Of a DNA stretch of 64,000 nucleotides, positions 1 to 8,741 are shown in pieces. The stretch is from the NCBI GenBank assembly GCA_028335825.1, contig JAIOKI010000002.1:310001-374000 (forward strand), given 5' to 3'. Source of the DNA: Nosema muscidifuracis (Eukaryota; Microsporidia; Nosematidae). The translations under genes were made by a program, and so were the position numbers. Every line of letters starts with the position of its first letter. Positions within the stretch are counted from its first letter, which is position 1. The notes under the pieces are model-generated. The model did not search any database, was not told where the DNA came from, and saw only the letters and a list, made by a program, of their open reading frames with translations.

Positions 1-606
1 AACTTGAAGTGGTCTTGTTTTATGTTCAAAACCATGTAATTCAACCAAAAAATCAACTGAAATTAAACAAAAATCTTCTTTTGCAATGGTATTTGAAAAT
101 TTGTAAAGTGCATCCAAGTACATAACTGACTCAGCATCACCAACTGTACCACCCAATTCTATAATTACAAAATCGGGCTTACTTTTTGTCTTTAAATATT
201 CGTCATAAACTTCAGATTCAGAAACTTTTTTAATTCTGTCAATTATATCATCAACACAATGAGGATTAACTTGTAAAGTTTTTCCTTCGAATGCTCCACT
301 TTTTTCTTTTTTTATTAATTCATACATAATTTTTCCGCTGGTGATAGCATTTTCATTCTTGAGTTCAATACCAAGAAATCTTTCATAATTTCCAAGATCA
401 AGATCTGTTTCTGTACCATCATTCAATACATAAACTTCTCCATGTTCTGATGGTGCCATCATACCAGCTGAAAAATTCAAATATGGATCGATTTTAATAT
501 GAACTACTTTAAACCCCTTAGATTTAAGTATAGTACCAACACTACTTGAGACTATTCCCTTTCCTATTCCAGAGACTACTCCTCCTGATACTACAATATA
601 CTTCAT
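1..606 (-). CDS. URA7: CTP synthase, N-terminal part, cut by window edge
   Basis: The start codon is at 604-606 on the minus strand and the frame stays open to base 1, so about 202 N-terminal residues are present. The protein opens MKYIVVSGGVVSGIGKG, the glycine-rich P-loop of the CTP synthase amidoligase domain. It continues with HIKIDPYFNFSAG, GEVYVLNDGTETDLDLGNYERF and ELGGTVGD-type motifs, all diagnostic of the family. The enzyme aminates UTP to CTP using glutamine and ATP; the glutaminase half lies outside the window. A run of six C stands one base before the ATG. CTP from this enzyme feeds the CDP-ethanolamine step encoded at 9306. Confidence 0.96.
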   Translation of the reverse strand, partial: MKYIVVSGGVVSGIGKGIVSSSVGTILKSKGFKVVHIKIDPYLNFSAGMMAPSEHGEVYVLNDGTETDLDLGNYERFLGIELKNENAITSGKIMYELIKKEKSGAFEGKTLQVNPHCVDDIIDRIKKVSESEVYDEYLKTKSKPDFVIIELGGTVGDAESVMYLDALYKFSNTIAKEDFCLISVDFLVELHGFEHKTRPLQV

Positions 607-1125
607 TGGGGGGTAATAAAATTATTTTTTTTTTATAGATTTTTTTTAATTTTAATTTTCAAAATTAGAAATATAATTTATTCGATTTCGAGACGATTTA
701 TATGTTTTATTATATAAAAAATTGATTTGTCATATTTATTGTTGATTTTAATATATCTATATCATACTTCAATTTTTTTCATAGATATATTTTAATTAAT
801 TTTATTGAATATAATAAACATATTTATGAAACGTGGATTTTTTTTAAATTACATTATGATGATTTTTTTACACTCTAATTTTTTTTTAAATTTAAAGTTC
901 ATTTAGCATTGTAATAGTAAAAAATTAATTCATAGTTTTTTTTAATCCAAAATATATTTTAAAATAAATTTTGTTTATTTGATAATCTACCAGTCATCTA
1001 AAATCAAAAAATATTGACATCTCATTTTTCTAGCTAAATATCAAACATTGATTAAAAAAAGGAGGTGAAATTAATTTTAATAATTAATGCATAGAAAAAT
1101 TTTGTAAAAAAAAAATTAAATAAAA
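607..1125. other. AT-rich spacer, no gene seen
   Basis: No open frame or RNA-like island is visible between the CTP synthase start and the RNase MRP RNA. The sequence is T-rich near the CTP synthase start and A/T mixed elsewhere. A short GGAGGTGAAA stretch near 1060 has no partner that I can recognise. Confidence 0.6.
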
Positions 1126-1283
1126 AAAGGAACTAGAGAGTAAGCCTCATTCAGTTGGGTAGAACCATACCTAACAGCATAACTATTAAAACGAAAAAAG
1201 ATGTCGTTTAAGGTGCTTTTTCAGCTTATTTTTCCGAGGACTTTCCATAGAGTAAACTCCAACGCTGTTCTTCTGTTCCTGGG
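1126..1283 (-). ncRNA. RNase MRP RNA
   Basis: This is a GC-richer island read on the minus strand. It starts near AGGAACAGAAG (1280) and ends GTTCC followed by a T run, which fits RNA polymerase III termination. AGGAAC and GTTCCT can pair as P1. GGAAAGTCCTCGG (1234-1246) matches conserved region I of the RNase P/MRP family. Just after it, GCT-GAAAA-AGC (1214-1224) is a hairpin with a GARAR loop, the P8 feature that marks MRP rather than RNase P. GAGGCTTACTCTC (1137-1149) aligns with the human MRP CR-V stretch GGGGCTCATTCTC. At about 155 nt it is far shorter than human MRP RNA (about 265 nt), as expected in a reduced genome. RNase MRP cleaves pre-rRNA in the nucleolus. Confidence 0.85.
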
Positions 1284-1350
1284 GTTAAAATTATTAAAAA
1301 AATAAAAAAAATATTTTTGCATAAACTACTTATATTATTATTTTTATTTT

Positions 1351-2088
1351 TTAAATAGCATAGAAGATAAATATAATTATTGGAAGAATAAGTCTATCGA
1401 TAGAAGCACTACCACTTCTCATTTTTGATCCTTTTGAATCTGCTTTTCCTGGTTTATAATCACCTAGACATTGATCAAGATTAACAAACTTATATCCATG
1501 TTCTCTTCCTATATCTATCATTTTCTTTAGATCTGTTAATTTAATTGTTTCATATAAAGATACAATAAATGAATCGATATCTGGGCTAGCTGTACTTATC
1601 GTAAATTCATAATCTTTGATTTTCTTATTTTTTTCAGGATATCCATAATTGTAAGAAGTCTGTATAATATTATTTTCTAAGAAAGTATTGTAAATGTCAT
1701 AATTTACCTCACCTTTTTCTACAGGAGCTCTAGCAAATTTAATATCTTTTCCAGTTACTTTATTGATAGCCATAATCTGTTTAGTAATATCTCCTTCAAT
1801 TACATCAGAACTCATTTTATCATAATTTCTATTTGGAGTAGTTCTTAGTCCTACTGTGTGTCCTTCTTTAACTGCTCTTTTGTATATTCCACGATGCTCT
1901 CCAGATGATAGCATATGAACAGTAAAGTGGAAACTAAAGACAACCTTCTTTTTTTTGGCTAAGTCTAGAATCTTCTTAGTATGTTGTGTTGGACCATCAT
2001 CGAATGTGAGAGCTATTAATCCTGCATTAGTACATGTAGATGGAAGTGTGATACTTAGAATTATAGAAGAAAATATTAAGATGATCAT
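1351..2088 (-). CDS. Polysaccharide (chitin) deacetylase-like surface protein, probably inactive
   Basis: A 245-aa protein with an N-terminal hydrophobic signal peptide, a NodB/polysaccharide deacetylase domain (ALTFDDGP near residue 27) and the family's closing GYKFVNLDQCLG. The C-terminal hydrophobic tail after a small-residue stretch (SGSAS) looks like a GPI-anchor signal. TFDDGP keeps both aspartates, but the H(S/T)xxH metal motif reads RTTPN and the LHD/H position reads LYE, so all three expected histidines are absent. From family knowledge such a protein should not bind the metal; a microsporidian homologue (Encephalitozoon) has been reported without chitin deacetylase activity. A spore-wall or plasma-membrane structural role is inferred. 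PIG-A, the first GPI-synthesis enzyme, is the next gene upstream. Confidence 0.85.
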   Translation of the reverse strand: MIILIFSSIILSITLPSTCTNAGLIALTFDDGPTQHTKKILDLAKKKKVVFSFHFTVHMLSSGEHRGIYKRAVKEGHTVGLRTTPNRNYDKMSSDVIEGDITKQIMAINKVTGKDIKFARAPVEKGEVNYDIYNTFLENNIIQTSYNYGYPEKNKKIKDYEFTISTASPDIDSFIVSLYETIKLTDLKKMIDIGREHGYKFVNLDQCLGDYKPGKADSKGSKMRSGSASIDRLILPIIIFIFYAI

Positions 2089-2170
2089 AATTTTAAAATC
2101 TGAACTTTTTTTATAAGAAAAGAAAATTAATTTATTTGTAAAAAAACAAATAATTTAATAATGAAATATA

Positions 2171-3388
2171 TTAAGTACATTTATTAATTATATACAGCCA
2201 TACATACTCCAATATTATAAGAAAATATTCAAATACACTTCCATAAAGTTTTAATCTCTCACTTAAGCTAATATCTCTATGAATAATCCCAAGATATATA
2301 TTTTCAGTTTTTATTGCTACTTGTTCCCAAGAATATTTTTCTTTAAAATAAGTATATTCACCAAGAATCTCATCTCTATCATAATTATTTGCTTTATCTA
2401 CTACTTTGGATGCTAAGTCCTCAGATGTTGGTTTACTAAATGTTATTAGATTTCCTGGAAGTACTTCATGTATTCCACCCACATTTGTAGATACCACATG
2501 TAATCCACACATAGAAGCTTCTAATATAGCAAGACAGAATGTTTCTGTAAGTGATGTATTTAAAAAAATATCTCCTGTTCTTAAAAAATCTCCAGCATTT
2601 TCATGTGCAATTTCTCCAATTATTTTTACACGTTCACTTAGATTATTTTCATCCACAATTTGTTCAATTTCATCTTTTTTTGGACCTTCTCCTGCAACAA
2701 TAATTTCTATTGTTTTGTCTTTTTCACATATCAAGGGAATAGCATGTACCAAAAGATCTATTCCTTTTCTATAGACTAGTCTTGACATGACAATAACTTT
2801 TTTACTTTTTTTTCTATTTAATATTGGATAAAATCTATTTGCTTTTACTGCATTCGGAATTACAAATACAGATTTCGTATCCAAATCATTTCTCTTTATA
2901 AAATTTTCTTTTGATGTATTACTTACACAAATACTTCTATCTACAGTTTTCAAAATGAAATTTGATAATAGATTTACTACAATATTTTCAAAAGGACCCT
3001 CTTCAAATATAGAATGTTCCGTAATTACTGTCATTAAGTTAAGTGTTCTAGCATGAAATATACTTTCCATACATAAATTTGACATTGTCTGATGTCCATG
3101 TACAATATTTATATTTTCATTTTCGAATATCTTCTTTAATACATAAAAATTAGAAAAAAGACTTGGGAATGTTGTATTCAATGCTATTATTGGTAGATCA
3201 AGTTGATATACTTTTAAATCTCTAAAATCTTCAGATTCTTCCATATTTTTATGCTTATGAGTAATAATTATTACTTTATGACCAAGTTTTATTAGATTAT
3301 TTGATAAATGTCTTATATGGGTTTCTATACCTCCAGTTGATGGATAATAATAATCAGTAACCATTGCTATATTGAATTTTCTGGACAT
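2171..3388 (-). CDS. GPI3: GPI N-acetylglucosaminyltransferase catalytic subunit (PIG-A)
   Basis: A 405-aa GT4 glycosyltransferase. The N-terminus MVTDYYYPSTGGIETHI, the central HGHQTMSNLCMES and TEHSIF stretches and CVSNTSKEN are PIG-A signatures. The EX7E-type donor motif TETFCLAILEAS is present, and the C-terminal hydrophobic segment is the expected ER membrane anchor. It transfers GlcNAc from UDP-GlcNAc to phosphatidylinositol on the cytosolic face of the ER, the first step of GPI-anchor synthesis. CCC sits just before the ATG (CCCTAATG). The length is slightly below the yeast and human enzymes (about 450-480 aa). Confidence 0.95.
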   Translation of the reverse strand: MSRKFNIAMVTDYYYPSTGGIETHIRHLSNNLIKLGHKVIIITHKHKNMEESEDFRDLKVYQLDLPIIALNTTFPSLFSNFYVLKKIFENENINIVHGHQTMSNLCMESIFHARTLNLMTVITEHSIFEEGPFENIVVNLLSNFILKTVDRSICVSNTSKENFIKRNDLDTKSVFVIPNAVKANRFYPILNRKKSKKVIVMSRLVYRKGIDLLVHAIPLICEKDKTIEIIVAGEGPKKDEIEQIVDENNLSERVKIIGEIAHENAGDFLRTGDIFLNTSLTETFCLAILEASMCGLHVVSTNVGGIHEVLPGNLITFSKPTSEDLASKVVDKANNYDRDEILGEYTYFKEKYSWEQVAIKTENIYLGIIHRDISLSERLKLYGSVFEYFLIILEYVWLYIINKCT

Positions 3389-3605
3389 TAGGGTTATTTA
3401 AAAATTGATTTAATATTTATTCTAAATTATGTAGTCATATTTTAGACATTAGAGTTATTTAAAAAATGATTTAATATTTATTCTTCTAAATCTGATAAAC
3501 AATCCATTTCAAAATCATTTAGTCATATTTTAGACATTAGAGTTATTTAAAAAATGATTTAATATTTATTCTTCTAAATCTGATAAACAATCCATTTCTA
3601 CAGCA
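3383..3605. repeat. Tandem repeat carrying a copy of the BolA gene 3' end
   Basis: Three head-to-tail units begin at 3383, 3444 and 3532, each starting near GACATTAG. The last two are 88 bp apart and almost identical; the first lacks about 27 bp. The unit at 3532 includes the real last codons and stop of the BolA gene (3566), and the unit at 3444 carries a second non-functional copy of that end. The unit at 3383 runs into the start of PIG-A. This is seen directly in the sequence. Confidence 0.9.
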
Positions 3606-3853
3606 TGTAGTCCTTCAGAAAATCCAAAGTTAATTAAGGAGTAAATCATTTTTTGTCTTTTAATCTGATTTAATCCATTGAACTTTCTAGATCTAATATT
3701 AATCTTGAAATGTGTTTCTTTATAAGTATTTCCTATCATAGAATCATGATTTGAATGTAAATGAGATAGATTGGTAATTTTTAAGAGTGTTGGTTCAAGA
3801 TTTTTTTCTAAATTCTTTCTTATTCGATTTTCTAAAGTATCCCCTTGTGACAT
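3566..3853 (-). CDS. BolA-family protein
   Basis: A 95-aa protein covering one BolA domain. The signature runs SHLHSNH, then ETHFKINIRSRKFNGLNQIKRQ, then GLHAVEM, matching the BolA pattern of ESHF..V.S..F.G...V.RHR followed by GVHAL. BolA proteins work with monothiol glutaredoxins in Fe-S cluster trafficking. Given mtHsp70 and Pam16 elsewhere in the window, a mitosomal or cytosolic Fe-S role is likely, but no targeting sequence is evident. No CCC motif precedes the ATG. The 3' end is duplicated downstream. Confidence 0.87.
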   Translation of the reverse strand: MSQGDTLENRIRKNLEKNLEPTLLKITNLSHLHSNHDSMIGNTYKETHFKINIRSRKFNGLNQIKRQKMIYSLINFGFSEGLHAVEMDCLSDLEE

Positions 3854-4118
3854 ACAAAAAAATCTAAAATTTTTTTAAAAGGAAGGAATTTAAAAAAATC
3901 TGATGTTTTTACAAAGTTAATTTTTAATAAGATTTATTTATATTTATAAGAATACATAAATTATTTTTAAACGATATTTATAATATTTTTAAGAATACTC
4001 AATTTATTTTTAAACGATACTTATAATGTTTTTACGAATACTTAATTTATTTTTTAAGAATAAATAAATTATTTTTAAGAATATTCAACTCATTTTTTAA
4101 ACATACTCAACTTATTTT

Positions 4119-4529
4119 CTAATATTTCTTAAGAATATTTCTAATTTCCTTAACTTTCTCCATCCATTTTTCTTTATCTATAAAATACAAATTATCATCT
4201 TCTTGTTTGATAGTACTAAGATGTTTAATAATCCCTGTCCTTAACTTATTACATCTTTCTATATTGACATCCTCTCTACTTCTTAGATCCCTAATTTCAC
4301 AATCATTCTGTCTATAGAAATCAATTATAAAACTTTTATTTCCAAAGTAATCTTGTAAATAAGCAGCTGATCTTTCTTCTTTATAAATAAGAAATATAAA
4401 TCTTATATAAGACATGTCAGAAGAGAAAACTACATTGAATGTTTTTATTAATCCATATTTACTGAAGAATGTGTACATGATATTGTAATCATAATCTTTA
4501 GATATATTTCTTATGAAGAATATAGACAT
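4119..4529 (-). CDS. RRM-like protein of unknown role
   Basis: A 136-aa protein. FFIRNISKDYDYNIMYTFF near the N-terminus followed by KYGLIKTFNVVF and YIRFIFLIYKEERSA resembles RNP2 and RNP1 strands of a divergent RRM, with an RNP2-like IRNIS and an RNP1-like IRFIFLIY. The C-terminal half is charged and helical. CCC stands two bases before the ATG. It is divergent from the small gene at 4557 with only 27 bp between start codons. I cannot assign a pathway; the RRM call is an inference from pattern. Confidence 0.6.
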   Translation of the reverse strand: MSIFFIRNISKDYDYNIMYTFFSKYGLIKTFNVVFSSDMSYIRFIFLIYKEERSAAYLQDYFGNKSFIIDFYRQNDCEIRDLRSREDVNIERCNKLRTGIIKHLSTIKQEDDNLYFIDKEKWMEKVKEIRNILKKY

Positions 4530-4556
4530 AGGGATTAAAAATATTTATACCCTTCT

Positions 4557-4697
4557 ATGGATAAATTTAATGAATTAGAAAAGGTTTATAACAAATTTAT
4601 AGATATTTTAGAAAAGAAGATGTTAAAGAATAAGGAAGAAGTTATAGAATTAATAGATCAGATGGAAAATATTTCATTGACTATCTTTAGAGATTGA
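4557..4697 (+). CDS. Small 46-aa helical protein
   Basis: An ATG at 4557 is preceded by CCC at 4550-4552, the same spacing as at neighbouring genes, and opens a 46-codon frame ending TGA. The peptide (MDKFNELEKVYNKFIDILEK then MLKNKEEVIELIDQMENISL) has a regular heptad-like pattern and should form a coiled coil. I recognise no family; small coiled-coil subunits of larger complexes are one possibility. The start motif and the clean frame argue it is real. Its 3' end is echoed in the downstream repeats. It could still be chance. Confidence 0.45.
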   Translation: MDKFNELEKVYNKFIDILEKKMLKNKEEVIELIDQMENISLTIFRD

Positions 4698-4890
4698 TAT
4701 TTTAAAGAAAATGTTGAATAATAAAAAAGATTTCATTGACTATTTATAGAGATTGATATTTTAAAAAAGATTTCATAGAAAGAAAATGTTATAGAATAAA
4801 AAATATTTCATAGAAGGAAATTGATATTTTAAAAAAGATTTCATAGAAGGAAAATGTTATAGAATAAAATTGATATTTTAAAAACACTCA
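4660..4890. repeat. Degenerate repeats derived from the 4557 gene 3' end
   Basis: The stretch around TTTCATTGACTATCTTTAGA and GATTGATATTTTAAA that closes the 4557 frame recurs with changes at about 4728-4762, 4763-4812 and 4815-4885, mixed with copies of GAAAATGTTATAGAATAAAA. This is direct sequence observation. Confidence 0.75.
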
Positions 4891-4896
4891 TTTTAT

Positions 4897-6552
4897 TTAC
4901 AGAAGATTGTTTATAAAAATATTCCTTTTTTTACTATCCTTAAATATTAAAGATATTAAATTAATTAAATCTTCACTTCTCAATATTATCATTTCTTTTT
5001 TATGCATATCTATTACATCATCAAGATCATTTTTAAATACTAAATAAATAGAATTCATCTTATCAAATATATTAATACATTCTTTGGGAATATTAAAAGA
5101 CATATCAATTAGATATTTCAATAAATCTGATAAATCTGTAATCTTATCATTACTAATAAACTTCATACAAAGAATATTATCTATTACATTTGTATATAAA
5201 TTATTAAAGAAATTAATTTCAAATGAAATTTGACTATTTTTAGGAACAAACTTCTTAACAGAATCAACAAAATCAAAATGTTTCCCTTTGAAATAAACTT
5301 TAAGCATAAGAAGAGATTCTTGTAAATTTTTAGTAAGTTCTGATGATTTTTTAGTAATTTCATCGTAAAGTTGTTCTCTTAAATTTGATAACTGTGAATT
5401 AACAGATAAATCAGGGAACATTCTTAAAGATAGAGATATGTCAGAAAATGATACGAAAATATCTTCATTATTCATCATTTTAAACAAAGCTCTTTCAATA
5501 ATCTTAATTGCTTTTTCAAGTCTTTTAGATTTCACTGTATTAAATATATTCATACATAATAGAAATCTAAAAAATTCTTCAGAAATATTTTCTGATACGA
5601 ATTTTTTATCAATTTTTGATAAAAAAGAAGAAATTCTTTCTTCTGAAGATTTGATATATTTTTTTGACTTCTTTGATTTAGAAATATTTATAACTTCTTT
5701 CATTACACAATCTAATTTCCATTCATCAATATTTGTTATATAAAATTCTGTATTATTTAAAAATTCATTCGTATTTTTAATATTTTCATCTGTAACTTCA
5801 TTAATTAATAATTTATAAATTAAATTATTTTTAAATATTTCATAAAAAATAGATGATACATTCTTCATATTACTTAAATAATCTCTTCTAGTATAACTCA
5901 TAGATGTAAAATATTGTGATTCATAGAAATCTGTATCTTGATAATCTATCCAATATATTAAATATACATGTGACATATCATAATACATAATAATATCATC
6001 TATTAAAACATTATCAAGTTCATCTTCTAAAATATTTTTTAAATTAGAATAACATTTTTTGTAAATCGGTAGTCTTTCTTCATTTTTTAATATATTAAAT
6101 AAATCATTTAAATCGTTACTTATTTTTATAATCTTATAAAATCCATCTTTTATAAAAAAATCTTCGTAATTTTGTGGATTAAAATATTTAACAAAATCTT
6201 CTTTAGAAATCATCATATCGTATATCAATGAATTAAGAAAATTCTGACATTTTTCTATTAAAACATCCTTGTCAAAAATAAATTCAAACATAGCTTTAAT
6301 TTCTGATATTTTGTAACATTCTTTGGTACACAAATCTATTTTCTTAATGTCATTAAGAACTTCTTTATGATCTCGTTCTAATGATTGTATTTTGGATTTT
6401 AATTTATTAGTTGATGCATTGGTTAAAAATGATTCTATTTTTTCTATCTCTAGTTCACATTCTCGTATATCTGTCTTAGATTTTGTATATTCAGATAGTA
6501 TTATTTCTAAATCTTGGATACTATTGTACAAATTATTTATTTCCTCTATCAT
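4897..6552 (-). CDS. Large helical protein, possible Dsl1/ZW10-type vesicle tether
   Basis: A 551-aa all-helical protein. The N-terminus (residues 1-75) is coiled coil. The rest is a run of helices with no catalytic motif. The last 30 residues, ILRSEDLINLISLIFKDS followed by KKRNIFINNLL, resemble the C-terminus of ZW10/Dsl1, where an LT.DEV..LI.ALF.NT..R..L pattern is usual. On that basis I suggest a CATCHR tethering subunit for Golgi-to-ER vesicles, but this is a pattern inference only; exocyst or COG subunits are alternatives. CCC lies 9 bases before the ATG. Confidence 0.4.
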   Translation of the reverse strand: MIEEINNLYNSIQDLEIILSEYTKSKTDIRECELEIEKIESFLTNASTNKLKSKIQSLERDHKEVLNDIKKIDLCTKECYKISEIKAMFEFIFDKDVLIEKCQNFLNSLIYDMMISKEDFVKYFNPQNYEDFFIKDGFYKIIKISNDLNDLFNILKNEERLPIYKKCYSNLKNILEDELDNVLIDDIIMYYDMSHVYLIYWIDYQDTDFYESQYFTSMSYTRRDYLSNMKNVSSIFYEIFKNNLIYKLLINEVTDENIKNTNEFLNNTEFYITNIDEWKLDCVMKEVINISKSKKSKKYIKSSEERISSFLSKIDKKFVSENISEEFFRFLLCMNIFNTVKSKRLEKAIKIIERALFKMMNNEDIFVSFSDISLSLRMFPDLSVNSQLSNLREQLYDEITKKSSELTKNLQESLLMLKVYFKGKHFDFVDSVKKFVPKNSQISFEINFFNNLYTNVIDNILCMKFISNDKITDLSDLLKYLIDMSFNIPKECINIFDKMNSIYLVFKNDLDDVIDMHKKEMIILRSEDLINLISLIFKDSKKRNIFINNLL

Positions 6553-6599
6553 TCTCTTTAGGGTAATTTCTATAAAAAAAACTTTATAAATGTAAATTT

Positions 6600-6780
6600 C
6601 TAATATCAGAAATGAAATATTTTATCTAATATATTTTTTAAGATATTCAAATATTTATTTTTTATGATATACAAATATTTATTTTTTATGATATACAAAT
6701 ATTTATTTTTTAAGATATACAAATATTTATTTTTTAATATTTTATCTAATATATTTTTTAAGATATACAAATATTTATAC
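6600..6780. repeat. Short tandem repeat in spacer
   Basis: GATATACAAATATTTATTTTTTA recurs at least four times between about 6650 and 6735, with the flanking TATTTTATCTAATATATTTTTTAAG block present twice (about 6618 and 6740). The rest of the 6590-6920 spacer is featureless AT-rich DNA. Confidence 0.8.
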
Positions 6781-6927
6781 TAAAAAAATTAACATTTATG
6801 CAAAAATACTAAAAAATAAATTTAACATCCAATAATTAAAAAATTCACAACATACCAGAAACATTGTATAATTCATAAAATATAATTTTCAATTAAATAA
6901 TTCTATTTTTTTCTTTAATAGATTTTT

Positions 6928-6930
6928 CCC
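6928..6930 (+). promoter_or_regulatory. CCC start-associated motif, sets the Eaf6 start
   Basis: CCC lies 10 bases before the ATG at 6941. The frame is open a little further to a TTG, but the motif spacing supports the ATG. Confidence 0.7.
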
Positions 6931-6940
6931 TTCATTGAAC

Positions 6941-7201
6941 ATGTCTAAAAAAGAAAAATTACAAAAAAAACTTGATATGTTAAAAAGTCTTGTACAAAAG
7001 AAATCTGAAATTATAGAAAGAAAAAATAAACTTGTTAGTGATTTATTTAAATATGAAACACTTTATCTTGAGACTGCTCAGGGTCTTCCTATATCTCAAA
7101 CTTCTGAATATTATACGAACAATCGAGTAGAAAAGAAAAAATATATTATTAATGATAAAGATAGAATATTCTCAAAAGAGTATCCTAAAAATAATCATTA
7201 G
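6941..7201 (+). CDS. EAF6: Eaf6-like histone acetyltransferase complex subunit
   Basis: An 86-aa protein starting at the ATG behind the CCC motif. The N-terminal half is coiled coil, followed by LFKYETLYLETAQG, which fits the Eaf6 pattern (E..YL..T..GN), and YIINDKDRIFS, which matches the family's closing (I.D.DRIFS). Eaf6 is a small scaffold subunit of NuA4 and NuA3 histone acetyltransferases in the nucleus. The usual GNI.+GF between these blocks is altered to GLPISQTSEYY. A perfect copy of the last 20 codons lies 92 bp downstream. Confidence 0.75.
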   Translation: MSKKEKLQKKLDMLKSLVQKKSEIIERKNKLVSDLFKYETLYLETAQGLPISQTSEYYTNNRVEKKKYIINDKDRIFSKEYPKNNH

Positions 7202-7480
7202 ATAATTTAAACAAGTGATAAGAAGATATAAAATATATTATTAATGATAAAGATAGAATATTCTCAAAAGAGTATCCTAAAAATAATCATTAGATGATTT
7301 AAACAATTGAGAAGAAGATATAAAATAAATGACAAAGTATTTTATAATAATTAATATATAATTGAAACAATTGAGAAGAAATAAATGACAAAGTATTTTA
7401 TAAATAATTAATATATAATTGAAACAATTGATAAGAAATAAATTATAGAATATTTTAAATAATTATTAGATTATTTAATA
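7137..7480. repeat. Tandem copy of the Eaf6 3' end plus degenerate repeats
   Basis: About 65 bp including the last 20 codons and the stop of Eaf6 (from about 7141 to 7203) is repeated without change at about 7233-7295, period 92 bp. Behind it, AAATGACAAAGTATTTTATAA and AATTAATATATAATTGAAACAA recur two or three times up to about 7470. Confidence 0.92.
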
Positions 7481-7485
7481 ATCTT

Positions 7486-8598
7486 TTATTGATTAGTGAA
7501 ATATGGAGAGTATAAATTTTCATCAACTTTGATATTCTCCTTATCAACAATTTTACTTTCTAATTTCCTTACTTGAATATCCTTTAAAGTAATCTCTTTC
7601 TCAATATTTGGCTTGAAATGTCTGTCTATAATAATCTTTTTAGATTCTGTTAATAAATTTTCACTTGACACTTCGTACGAATATTCGACATTTTCAAGTG
7701 TACCAAGGTAATCATAATGAACTTCTAAAGGTTTAAGATGTTTTCTTATTTTATGTATAGGATCGTAGACTATCTGATGATTAAATGTTATTTTAGCTTT
7801 AGTAAAGTTATCAATATAATTATCTGGAACTGTTTTTTTAGCTGCAATTAAATTAATTATATTTTTTAAATTCCTTCCTTTAGTCACAAGCTTATGAGCA
7901 GTTAATAATCCTATTCCTGGTATAGAATCAGCATAATCACAACCACTTAATATACAAATATCCTGAATAAAGTCTTTAAATATTTTGTCTTTAGCTTTTT
8001 CAAGACAATCTATTGTATAATAATCAATCTTTGAGTTATCAAACTTAAACAGTATATTTTTACACCCGAAAGGAATCATATCACTATCTTCGGTCATTAT
8101 ACAATCAATATAACCTATATTTTCTAAATAACAAAGTTGAGCATCAGCTTCATAAGGTGCAATAATGTACTCGATATTAATATTTTTAAGAAGAATGGTT
8201 ATATCATGAATAATCTTCCTTGAAACACTTACACATCTTTTCATTAATTCTTTGGCTTTGGTGTAATTATTCTTGGATATCCAGTATTCTACTTCTTCTT
8301 TGTACTTCTCTTTACGTAATTTACGTTCTAAATTTGTTTTTTCTTTTGGGTTAAGTATATCCCCATCAAAAATTACAATTGGAATGACACCACTTTTTGT
8401 TAAATTTTTTATTTTGGATTCGAACATAACAATGTGTTTTGTGGTAGGACAATTTAGATAAAGCTCTTCAGCTACTGAGTTTAAAATTTGGTACATCCAA
8501 GCGTAACCATCTATTCCTATTCTTTTATCTTTAAATTTATTTATATTAAAACTTTTTAGAGTAGGTTTAAGAATAGGAAGAAGACCTGTTATTCCCAT
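7486..8598 (-). CDS. EXO1: Exonuclease 1 (Rad2/XPG family)
   Basis: A 370-aa protein opening MGITGLLPILKPTLK, the EXO1-type start of the Rad2 family. The N nuclease domain has GIDGYAWMYQ and VIFDGDILNPKEKTNLER; the I domain has APYEADAQLCYL, MTEDSDMIPFG and SGCDYADSIPGIG, which supply the acidic metal-binding residues and the H2TH region. TTKHIV and the K-rich stretch after FDGD favour EXO1 over FEN1. It is a 5'-3' exonuclease for mismatch repair and end resection. The C-terminal mismatch-repair-binding tail is nearly absent (yeast Exo1 is about 700 aa). The start is preceded by CCCCTT. Confidence 0.9.
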   Translation of the reverse strand: MGITGLLPILKPTLKSFNINKFKDKRIGIDGYAWMYQILNSVAEELYLNCPTTKHIVMFESKIKNLTKSGVIPIVIFDGDILNPKEKTNLERKLRKEKYKEEVEYWISKNNYTKAKELMKRCVSVSRKIIHDITILLKNINIEYIIAPYEADAQLCYLENIGYIDCIMTEDSDMIPFGCKNILFKFDNSKIDYYTIDCLEKAKDKIFKDFIQDICILSGCDYADSIPGIGLLTAHKLVTKGRNLKNIINLIAAKKTVPDNYIDNFTKAKITFNHQIVYDPIHKIRKHLKPLEVHYDYLGTLENVEYSYEVSSENLLTESKKIIIDRHFKPNIEKEITLKDIQVRKLESKIVDKENIKVDENLYSPYFTNQ

Positions 8599-8741
8599 AA
8601 GGGGTAAATAATAACAGAAAAAAACGAATAAATAATTTTTTGTAATTAAAAATATTTTAATATTCTTAAGATTGTTAGCTTAAAATAAATATAACATCTT
8701 TATTTATAAATTATCTAATTAATTCATATACATCCTCAATA

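Noticed and set aside
1126-1283. Nuclear RNase P RNA instead of MRP
   Set aside because: CR-I and CR-V are shared, but the GARAR loop just after CR-I is specific to MRP.
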